Below are positions 51,201-63,200 of a DNA stretch of 64,000 bases, piece after piece. The DNA is from Taenia hydatigena (Eukaryota; Platyhelminthes; Cestoda; Cyclophyllidea; Taeniidae). Location of the stretch: contig JADWOT020000009.1 in assembly GCA_036345935.2 (NCBI GenBank), positions 7,397,381 to 7,461,380 of the forward strand, in the 5' to 3' direction. The notes beneath the pieces are model-generated. The model ran no database searches. It was not told the DNA's origin and was given only the letters and a program-made list of their open reading frames with translations. The position numbers and the translations under genes were made by a program. Positions within the stretch are counted from its first letter, which is position 1. Every line of letters begins with the position of its first letter.

Positions 51201-54200
51201 CTAATCTCAAAATAAAGCAGAGACGTTTCTGTACCGCCCTTTGGACCACTATGGAGTTAGTAAATAAATCTATATAGGAAGTAATTCGTCTTCTCTCTTC
51301 CTAGAATGCTTCTCTTTGATAACCAAATGCTTGTAAAACACTTTGAGGCATTAATCTACGTAGTTTCTTGCAGTGTGCTTACTAAAGTCGTTAAAATAAC
51401 TCCCCTTTTCTTCACGCCACCTCAAATCCCAAAAAATTTTGCCAACTTTACCTTGAAAGGCTTAACTACCTACAAACAAATAAGGCAGGAGGGAATTCTA
51501 TCTTGCAGGGGTTAAGTCGCCAAGCTCATCACAGAATATTACCTTGTTTCCACGGCGGCCGTTCGAATTCACCTGCTCAGCACCGGAGGGGTCAAGTCCA
51601 CTGGTGACCATTCCAGCTAAGCCGAGCCCTACCGTAGAAAGTGATCCAAAATTCATGATAATACGAGCTCCTTCAAACGTAATTCGAGTCAGAGCAGTCT
51701 ACGGATTGCCGGAAGCTGACAATGCCATCGCTTTCTATTCATTTCCCAGACACAAAAGATGAATCTGATTTAAGGTGTTCTACCTAATTTTGATTATCTT
51801 AGGTGCTTTATAGAGCCAGAAACTTGAGATTATATTGCCGTGAACATTAAATCGCAGTGCCCTCGTGATCAGAGCCAATGCGGAGAAGGCACATGCCTAC
51901 CCACCCCTTCGTTCTATGATGGCAGAACTGACTGCTCCGATGCATCAGACGAGAATCACGTCCTCTGCCCACGTGCGGCCATTGACACTGCTGCAAAATC
52001 CCCCTGGCTGTCCAGTACATTCCTCCTTGTTTTGTTGAGCAAAAGCTTAGGATTTCGTCTTTGACAAGCGTGACAAACTTTTCCAAAATAATTAAGGCAT
52101 TAATTACTCAACCGATTGGAGGTAGAAACCTCATTTGGAATTTTAACCTGGGTCATTAGAGTTATCGCCTCCTCACAGTTCCCGTGGCTGCAAAGAAACA
52201 TTTTCAAGCAATGGTCGTTGAATGCTTTCGATTAATTTTTTAAAAACAACTTTCCTATATGTTACGCTGCATTTGATAAAGCCTCGATTTCATCAAACAT
52301 TTTCACAAAGACATTTAAAACCACTGCTTTGGGCTTTAGTGAATCCTTCCATATTTGCTTGTTTTTATTTAATCGCAAACTACTTATTTGTGTGAGTTTA
52401 GCTGCAATTAGAGACGAACTAACGATCACGCCAAGCGAGATTCGTGGCAGACCGTGGATTCCATTTACATTCACCTGCCGTGCTCCGACTGGACTCCATC
52501 CCAAATTCGTCATTGATGGTAGCGGCAAGGACCTGAGTGAAGACAGACGCTTCACGGTGTCCTGGCCGCGCGGAAACGAAATTGTTGCTAGCGCGTCTTA
52601 TGGTCTGCGTGGTAAAAGCGCCCTGAAAGCCTGGTGCGTTTTATTGCTACTTGCTAAAGTTAAGTGGACATTTCAACCCATCATGCTTTTGGATTAATAG
52701 GTGCGTACTGGAAACAGGTGCACAAAAGCCCATCGACATCCTCATCGAGCAGACATGTCCTAGCCATAGCTATCAATGCGCGGATGGGACGTGCATTCAA
52801 CCCCCCTTACTGTGTAATGGAAAGCGCGATTGTAAAGACGGTTCAGATGAGAGGTTTTGCGAAGGTAAATGCTCTCAGCTTTGGAAATTTACTATAAAGT
52901 GTGAGTAATAAGTGAATTTTCGGCGTCAGCTATTAAACCGAGTCTGATCATAACACCTGAATCGGTCAGCGTTCGTCCAAAGCAGCCCTTCACGTTTACT
53001 TGCACCGCCTCAGAGGGTATCAAGCCGGAGGTCTACCTGGCGAGGGATCGACGTTTAGTCTCAACTGACCGGCGATTCAAAGTTGAGAGACCTATTTGGA
53101 ACAGTGCAACCGTGACAGCTATAAATGGTCTATTGGAGACAAATGATGGACTGCTATTTACGTAGGCAGTTATCTCTTTTCTCTCAGTGAAACGCTTGCA
53201 TACTAATAAAGGAGCAACTTGCCAAAGATATTAGAGATAAATTTTGGCAGAAAAGATCGTTTTATTTTGTTTAAATAATAATTTAATACTATGAATGATT
53301 CAATCTAAATGTTAGACGTGCTCAAAGCCACTGCTTCAAGGTTAAAGGTTCCATAACAATCAACGGAAATTAATATTAACATTTATTTTAAGCTTATAAT
53401 ATGTTGGCTGACTCTACACTGAAGGATGTTTTGATGATGAACTTTAGAAGGATACAGAGCAGAATTATGGACACGTGTTTTGTCAATTGCTTTATGAAAC
53501 TAAAGATGCAAGACACCAACCGCAGAACAGCAGCAATTGGTGGTGTCGGTGGATCATCCATGCGGCCGGGGCATGTTTCAATGTGCCTTGCATTCGTGCA
53601 TCCCTGCTGCCGTGGTGTGCGACGGTCAGTGGGACTGTCCTGATGGATCGGATGAGGATCGTCGCTTCTGTCTGAGTAAGCCCATTAAATGTCCTTGGAT
53701 GGCCTTATATTTAGATTATGTCCTGGATTTTATTTTATTTACTGATCAACTTATGCTCATCGGTAAGCCTTCCGCCTACTTTATTTCTCGCTGTGGCCAT
53801 TAAGAGCAGGAAAATAAGTGGCATTCGTTTAATGTCCATTCACTGGTTCTGCATGTTAATAACCCATTGACAATGTCCTTTTCGGAATAATACGAAAAAA
53901 GAACATTCTAAAGTACACATATTGCATTTTACAACGAATAGGGAGACTTCACAGCAGCCTAGTCTCTGTCGAAACGGTTATCAACAATTCATCAAATCGC
54001 TATGCTATAGGAATAGACTGCTCGCATTTCAAGTTCTACGCGCTTCCAAATGGTCACTTGTCCTTCTGTTTATTTTTATTACCATCTTAGGGAAACTAAA
54101 TTATGAGAAACTTCCTTTTAAATACTTTTACATTTCCTAAGAAGATTTTTGCCTTTCGACTTGCCAATCTATTCAGTTAGTCGCTTTTGACACACAGATA

Positions 54201-57200
54201 TGTACATTCGCGCATGTTTAATTTTAGTAAATTTGTCAGTATGAGGTTTGGTAACAATTGTACTGGTGAGAATTCATGGCAAATTGGCTCCCAAATGTAT
54301 CGAAAACACTTATAGCAGTAGCGGCTGCACCGCTTTGACGTAATTTTTCTATTTACTACAAATTAGATGTTTCTAAATATTCGATTTCCTCACTTTCGAC
54401 AGCTGCACCTTTGGAGGTGGAAGTGAGTCCAACCTCACTGCGAGTTGAGGCGTGGAGTCCCTTCAATTTCTCCTGCAAGGCCAAGCGTGGTAGCGATCCG
54501 GTGGTGATTTACACCACAACTGGGATTCCTGTGGACAGAGATCCCCGATTCCGTGTGCAGCGACCGAACCCACTGACTGTCCTGGTCCATGCGCCCTACG
54601 GCATTCATGCCTATGGCAACATCGCCAAATTTATGTAAGCCCCTTTCTCGCACTTCGTCTTTTGCCATAGTAGCATTGAAATGGTTTCTTAGCTCGTTTT
54701 TTTCATATCAGTTTATACCTGATAGCTAGAGGTTGTGGATAACATAGCCCAGTAGTTCATCCCAATTCAGTGTTAATCACTCATTACTGATTTTCGACCT
54801 AACCTTCACACGAATGTCCTAAACTATTTCTGAATAATTAGGTTAATTTGAAGTTAATCAACTGTTGCTTTAGATCATCATATACACTGTAGCAGATCTT
54901 TTATATTAGTTGTCTAACGACGGATGGAGAGAAGGAGGAAGTTGCCGTTTCGATTGAGTCACATTGCGCCATCGGGCAGTCGCAGTGCAGGAGCGGTGAA
55001 TGCATCAGCTCCTCACAATTCTGCGATGGTTACCCTCACTGTCCAGATGCCTCTGACGAATTTCCTGTGTTCTGCCAAAGTGAGATCGCATTTCGAAATC
55101 AAATACAGTGGTTGTTGTTCACTTTTTCATATAGCTGCAATCAAATCCGACATGCTCTGATGTTTTAAAATGGGTAAAAAGCCAAGTTTTGCTAATTCAT
55201 TTAAAATTCTGCTGATGTACTGATCAGGTCATGGGGTCAAAATATTCTTCTTTATATTTATACGTCACTTCCTTTAATGAGAGCTGGCGCTGGCTCAGCG
55301 CAACCTAGAGAAGCAATGATTTGCCCAAATATCTGTTTTTAATTGACCAGACGACCGGATTTTACGTTTTAGAGCCAAAGATGAGTGTAATCATTATCCC
55401 CAGCTCAATTCAAACCATACCATGGCGAAAATTCCAGTTCGTTTGCATTGGTCCATCCTCCAGCCGCGCTGAGCTAGTCTTCTCACACACTCGCAAACTC
55501 GTAGCTGATAATCCGTTGTATGAGGTTATTCGGATCAACGAAAACGTCATTCAAGTGACCGCTCCCCAAGGTCTTCGTGGAAACGACGATACCACAATTG
55601 AGTAGGTTTTTGAGCCTTTTATTTACAAGAGCTGCTATGGATACCCACAATTTTGTATTTCAAACGAGTATTACGCCTTCGAACGACCACGATGTTTTGC
55701 ATATAGCCTTATCAATGAGCTGTTTTACTTATTTCTTTGCCAATTATTGGCAATAGCTTGAATAAATACTGCAAATTTTTTGATTCGGAAAACTGTATAT
55801 GTAAGTGTATAGGTATAATAATAGCGACTGGGAAACCTATGACTTAGCGAGTATGCTTCGCTTGGCGTAAACATGCACTTGTAATGGATGCAAGCACTTT
55901 GGTTTGGACCTGGAGTTAGAATATCATTCTATTTATTCCATGCGTTTGAACTGCCTTCAACGCAGGCATTTCCTAGGAGGTAAGGCTTTATCATCAATCA
56001 CATAATACACGTATTTTCGTTCACAGGTGTTTCCTCATCACCGGGGAAAAGGACCATGTTAAAATAATCATTGACGATCCCTGTCTATACGGCCAGTCAC
56101 AGTGTAAGGACGGTGGTTGTATCAACACAGTGGCCCTTTGCGACGGCCGTTGGGACTGCTATGACGGTTCTGATGAAGATCTCGGCTTCTGTACAGGTGA
56201 AAGTGACGTTTCCTAATTGCAATTATTTGCTAGCAGATGTAAAGCTCCGTTTGAAAATGAGGGACTATCCTTAATATCACCTCAGTACAGAAGATTATTA
56301 ATTTTTGAAATTAAAGGTAGTGACTACCTATCATACTTCTCAGAAAAGTTAGCTACATAAATTAGTGAGTAAGTAGCTATATTTGTTACGGTGACCAAAT
56401 ATTGGTTCCAGAGGTAATGGGCTTTTCTATAATTTCGCATGTTCAAGGGATTTTTCGAATAGCTATAAGCATTTTGAATAATTTTACACACCTGTGAGCG
56501 ATTCAGCAAGGCCTTGTTTGGTTTGCACTTTAATTCAAGGTTTCCTTCCTCCCATTCAGCCACTAAATCGGCTCAAAAGTTTGCAATCCATCCCGAGTCA
56601 ATTGTTACTCCACCTTGGAAGCACTTCACTTTTATTTGCATTGCTCCACTAAACAGTCAAGCTACCATTGTCTTCCAAAAAGATGGTCACTTGGTTGAGG
56701 GAGATCCGCGCTTTGATGTGTACAGAAGAGACTTCAGGACAATCGAAGTGAGCGCCCCGTTCGGCCTGCGTGAAGTGGACAGCACCACGCTTGAGTGAGT
56801 CTAGGGTCAAAGGTTTTTGCAGCACAATTAAACATGATTCGTTGCCCTCCTTACGGATGGCAGTACAATCAGACTTTCCGACAAGTTGTCCGTTTCTCAT
56901 GCAATTTAAAACCCAACTCAATTATCCTTAAAACTTAAGCATGAATTCAACTGTCCTTGAAGTCATCGCTCGACACGGATTGCGAGGCGGTGATGATACG
57001 GTGATCGAGTAAGTCGAAAGCATTAAGTTCTGCAACCCCATCGTAGGTGTTGTTGGCTTGAAACAGCTTATTAGCGGGTGGTACTCTTTCTAATCAAGCG
57101 CTTTAGCTTCGCTGCAGTTAGGAATGTTTTTAAAGTTTTACCGCCTTAATGGTTTATTTACTCTTTACTGTTGTGCTTTCTCATTTGGCCTGTTTGGTCG

Positions 57201-60200
57201 ACATTCAAGAAGCCATAGATCTTGAGTGTTGTAACAGTACACTTGGGTTCTTCAAAATCTCAAAATTACACGAACTCTACTTTGAAAGATACTCAAATAG
57301 CTGATCTGCCGTCTACTGTGGGAAATAAGCATCCTGATTTTTGGATATTTTAAAAGCAGAAGGCTGCTATGCTAAAGATCGTTTCAATATTCCACTCGCT
57401 TACCTAAATAATAATTATGAAAAAATTACAAGAAATGGAGTAGTAATCAGGCATACGCCTCGATAACATTATGTAAAGGAAATCACGCTTGAACTGTTTG
57501 ATAGCATGGTCGAGTTGTGTGTTTCATTAGCTTTGTTGTGCCATTATTTAGTTGGTCTGTGACAATCCTCTTTGCTGCATGCTGCACGTCTCTCCGTCGT
57601 CGTCATGACAGCTTTGCTCGCCACTTCACTCTTGATTGACTGAAGTGCATTGGGCTTCCACCTGTAATGCGCCGCCCTGAAATGCAAGGGAAATTTCATG
57701 GCAAATAATCTTAGTTACCACCGTTACTAACCTTTACTTGGTTCATAATATTTAAGGAGAACAGATGTTCGGGTTATTTGGCCAATAAAGTAACAAAACA
57801 TCGTCAAGAATGCTTGTTGACTTTTCATTACTCAGGTGAACCAAAGATTGAAAATTTGTGTAGAAAAATCCCATTGCAAGGAAAATCGTCTTCTAGGTAG
57901 CTCTGTGATGCCTGCTATATTCTTTCAAATCTTCCAAGAGAAACACATTTAAAATGAAATAAAAAGGTTATGTTAACTGACAGCAACACCCCAAAATTGA
58001 TGTAATTGAATTGTAAAGTGACAAATTGGATCGTCAGGTAAGTCTTACGCTAATCTAAGCCACGTGATACATTGGACTAGTGAGGAGATTTTGAACCATC
58101 AAGACCTCTCCAGTAAACTTATTTGCCCCGTAGATGCGTGACACGGTTGGGTGAGAGGCGGGCTATCTCAATCACCGTCCTCGATCCCTGTCCCTTCGGT
58201 CAAATATCGTGTCGCGAAGGTGAATGTATAAGACAGAACCAATTCTGTGATGGCCGTGTCGACTGCTCTGATGCCAGCGACGAACAGGAGGACTTCTGTC
58301 CGGGTGAGTGTTTAGACCAGAATCACTTGAATTTTATCTGACGCCGTCTTTGACCGCCTTCAAGGAATAATTAATAACTTCTAAGGCTTGATTGCATCCG
58401 TTTCATAGATCTCGACCCCTCAACCTCCGCATAACATACTGAAATTGTTTTTAGAGAAGGTGTTTACAACTTATGTTGAAACTTATTCTAGCGTCATTGA
58501 TTCGCTGTTACTTTAATCATATAGTGCTTTGTTTTGCCAAAGATTTAAACAAATCTATGCGAAATAAAACCACTACTTTTGAATTTGATTAATGCGCCAC
58601 TTGTAACGACTTTAACTAATGCTTTAAGCAGCTTTTCCATAAGACTTCCGTCATCTTCATTTTATGCCTTGTACAACTCTCTGGGTCCTGACTAAAATTG
58701 TTGTCGCAGTTTTTGAAGCAATTTTGAAGGATATTTCAAAGGTGGGATAAAAGCGGCATGCTATAGTGCAAAAGTGACTGAATTAAAATACTTTCGACGC
58801 TGTAATAATCTAAGTAGTAGACATTGTGCTTCAAAAAGGGCATGTGGTATCGCTCGCATAGCGATACATGGAGGCGAGTACAAAATGCTAGCGCGCTGAA
58901 CGGGGAACAGTTCGTGTTCACACGCAGAGGGGCGTGACGGTCTTCCAGGATGACCTAGTTGAGAATCTAACTGTACTATCTAAATGACTCACACACATTC
59001 ATTCCGATGTTCAAAGGTAAACATTTAAATGAAGTTTACAATCTCTGTGTGCACATTGTAAAAATGTTAAAAATAATTTGGTCTTTGAAGGACTAGGTTC
59101 TTTTTCAATCACATCCACAATATACTTTGTTAATCTTAACTAACTAATCAGTCAAAATGAAAGTTGCTTTTAAAGTACATATTTCATTCTAATTCGCAGT
59201 TTTTTCAATAAAACGCTTTTGACACGAGGCGTGCTTACCCAGTACATCCACCTTTGCATTGTAGCACCAGAACAGGGTGTGGTTGTAACTCCTGGCGTCA
59301 TCGAAGTTTCTGGATGGACTCCATTTAGTTTTGTGTGTCGTGGGCCGTCCAATAGCCAGGTTACGGCAAGTTTCAGCAATAACGGCCTATCAGTGGGGAA
59401 AGACCCGCGATTCGAAGTTATTGGGCTTAACACTTCCATCGTCCAGGTCACCGCCCTCCAGGGTCTGCGCTCAGTCGATGACACTGAGGTTGAGTAAGTC
59501 TTCTCGCTGCTTACAACCCCATTACTTTTGATTATCAAAGTAGCTTTGGATTGTTTTATACACTTGGAACCTGTTTATACTAATTTTTGCCCTATTGTAA
59601 CTAGAAGAATGCGCAGATGTGTATCCAAACCCATCCAGTTGAAGCTGCCAGCATTACTACTCAAGGTCGTTCTTATGTGCAACCGTTTGAACCAAATGAA
59701 ATACAAGTATCCAGACAACAATTTAAAATAATTTATTGCTACTTGATACCGGTTTTGGCTGCCCATAAGACAAGATTGTTCTCCTACTTCTTCCCTTTTG
59801 CGATCTGTAAAATTCTAAGTCCAGATCAAATTAACAGCTCGGCAGCACTAAATATGAATCGTATGCCTTAGATGTGTGACTAGCCGTGGGCAAAAAAAGA
59901 CCGTGACAATATCTATCAGAGATGATTGTCGACCTGGTGAAACAAGCTGCCAAGATGGAACGTGTATACCAATCTTGAAACTCTGTGACGGTCAAATCCA
60001 TTGCCCCGATGGATCCGACGAGCTGTCTAAATTTTGCGGCGATGGTGAGTTTTAGACTCTAAACGACTCTCAGACAGAGGAGTCTTGCTTCTCCGACCTG
60101 CTTGAGGTTTTATATGTTTTGTATCTTTTGTCATCGCTTTGAGCATATGCAAAAAATGCTTCGCTTTATAGATAATTCGATGGTTAGTCGTAATTCAAGT

Positions 60201-63200
60201 TTTTTTTCAAAATCCGCCTACATTTTCACAAGTATTTCTTGCCAATGACTGGAAAACAAGCCTTACAAATAGAAAACACGCAAAGGCAGTGATTTCACTA
60301 TTGAGTCTACTCGGATAAAGATTTCCGTTTTGCTTTCACCAGAGATTCCTTCATATTTAATTTCAATTCCAGCTATCTTGTCAAAATCTGGCGGCAACTC
60401 ATAGCAACTTCTCTTTTGGAAATCATTAAAAACTTTTCCAAAAGTAGGTTTTCAAGTGACTTTTGTGCTCGGCATGAATGTGGGTGCTAAATAGATCGGT
60501 CAAACACTCAGTATTGAGTATCCACTCCAGCAATGCTACTTATTGTTGAGCTTGGTTATCTAAGCAACCACCATAGCATTATTTGCAAGGCTTGTTTTTA
60601 TCCCAGTTAAGACGCTTGTGCCAGCTGTGAAGGTTCATCCGGAAACAGTATTCGTGGACGAATGGACTCCATTCAGTTTTGTGTGCATGGGTCCACCAGG
60701 TTCGGTGCTGACCCTCACCACTAAAGCTAATGGTTCTTCCATCAGAGCTGATTCGCGTTTCCGTGTCACCACATATAACGAGACAGCGATTGAAATTGAG
60801 GCTCCGATGGGTCTTCGTGGCAGTGATGACATGCAGATTGAGTAAGCAATTTCATAACCAAAAGATGGTGCCTTCAGTCTTGCTCTTGCGTTGCTGTGCT
60901 TCAGACTACTCGTGTATTCTACTGCTGACTTGTAGTTTCAATCCAACCCAACATATTTTGGTTGAATTGGTCTTCATTTAGATGTTCGGATTCCGCTGGC
61001 GAAAGTAGCACTATAACCATCACGGTGATGGATAGCTGTAGACCTAGAGACTTCCGCTGCAAAGATGGCTCCTGCATTTCACAGTTCTATGTATGTGATG
61101 GGATACGTCATTGTGCTGACGGCTCTGATGAACTGCTCACCCTTTGCAAAGGTGCGTTTTGATATTTATTTAGACGAAAATGAAGAAAATTATGCCGAAT
61201 AATAATACTTTGGACCTCCTCTAAGATAAAAAATAGCAGTAGAGGAGTGAACGTCGTGAAGATGATAGCAAAGCGTTCTGTATTCCCACGAATCAAAAGG
61301 CTACTGCATTAAAAGACTTTATTGTTTTAAACTCAGATCTCTTTTTTACTTAGTGGATTTGTAGAACCCAGCTCAAGTAATTGGTAAACTTAAAATGATC
61401 TAAATAAGGTGCAGGATTATAGTGACATAAAAGTACCAACGAGAATTTGGATATTCAACCTGTAAATTGTGCTTCCTTGACTTTACTCATTTGGTGGCAT
61501 AGGACTTCCTGAAATCATTTTCAACATTAATGAGCATACGGTTTCCAGTTTTTACAGTTGCAAATTCAACACATCTCACAATACTTTTCAGAAGTTAGGC
61601 CGCCCATCGTCATCGCTCCGGAGTCCATTAAGGTTTATGAATGGATACCGTTCCGCTTTATGTGCAACAGCGCCACCGGTCGCCTCACAGCTTACTTCAA
61701 GGCGAATGGCGATCTCGTTGAATACGATCACAGATTTCACGTCGCCCATATAAACTCGACTGCCATTGAAGTCTCTGCTCCATTTGGCTTGAGGAATATT
61801 GATGACATGGAGATTGAGTAAAGACTTTTACTTCATTTTTAAGAAGTTGCAAATTTGGAATTTAAAAATACCTAATAATTGGCCAGTATAACCCTTGTAT
61901 ACTGATGTGTCAAACACTTAACCGTTGACAATCAGCGGTTTCACTGTTTTTTAGGTGTGTCTCAACGAGTGGTGATCGGATGTCCATTGGCATAACAGTC
62001 GACAGCCGCTGCCCCGAAGGACAGTCTCAATGTAAAGACGGTGGATGCATTCCCACTCCTCAAGTCTGCGATTTCGTTACACACTGCAAAGATCACACAG
62101 ACGAAGTTCCCGACTTTTGTATCGGTGCGGCAACTAAGCCTGTTCTACCCATTGAGTCTACTTTTGGGCGAGGATTTGTGCGATTAAGATAGTATACAGC
62201 CTTTAACTGTACCTTGAAATTGACTGGGGGTAAAAATTTCTGTCATTGCTCTTTTCCTGAGTTAAAACTGACCTTGATCAACCTTAAGTTGGAAAGTTTA
62301 CTTCCATTTGTTGTTTGCTCAGTCGGGGTAGCTTTATTTGGATTTAGTGGAACAGCTTATGTCTTTTGTACCTTGCAGAATAACTCTTTATGGTCTCTTC
62401 CCGCGGACTTTTACTTTTAAAATTGATGGAGGAAAGTGAGGAATAAAGCTTGAAATAGAGTTTCGCATATCACGTATAAATTCTCCCACCCAAGCCATTG
62501 TGTCACCGACTGTTTGATTGGCACGTGTTATCTTCCCTTTCTTATCTACATCTACATCAGTGCTTTGGTTTCTGTTAATAGCTGCAACGTACCCTCAATG
62601 TGTCATTAGGCAAACAGCATAGCATGAGCGATTTAATCCAGGTTAGTATTAAATAAGTCTTGTCGACTTCCGTCCACCCTGACATCACGATTACGGAAAT
62701 TTTAAAGCTGTCACCACTTTAATAAGACCAGATTGATAGCAAATTAGAAACGAGTTGCCCCATTTTTCTAATCCAGGACACCCGAAACCTCCGCTGATAA
62801 TCGACCCTCCGGTGGTTAATGTACCAGCTTGGCAAATTATTGAGTTCGTGTGCAGCAGCACCGACGGCAGTCGGGTGGAGGCCCGTTTCTCGCCCGACGA
62901 TGTTCGAGTGGACGAGGATCCCCGATTCCGAGTCAGCAGGCACAACACTACAGCGATAACCATTTCCGCCCCTGAGGGTCTTCGTGACATCGACGACATG
63001 CGTATCGAGTAGACTACCTCAGATTGCATTTTTTTTTCCACCTCATTTGACACGATGGCGCATAAATGCTTGTCTTTTTCGCGCATTGCACGTAGGTGTG
63101 TCTCGACTAGCGGCAAGAAGAAAGATGTTCTAATAACCATTCATGATGCCTGCGGTCGGGATCACTCAATGTGCAAAGATGGGTCATGCATACCTCAGTC

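Noticed and set aside
51825..51827. TGA read as selenocysteine
   Set aside because: It replaces a Gly in a unit with other lesions, and extracellular LDLa units have no known Sec; decay is simpler.
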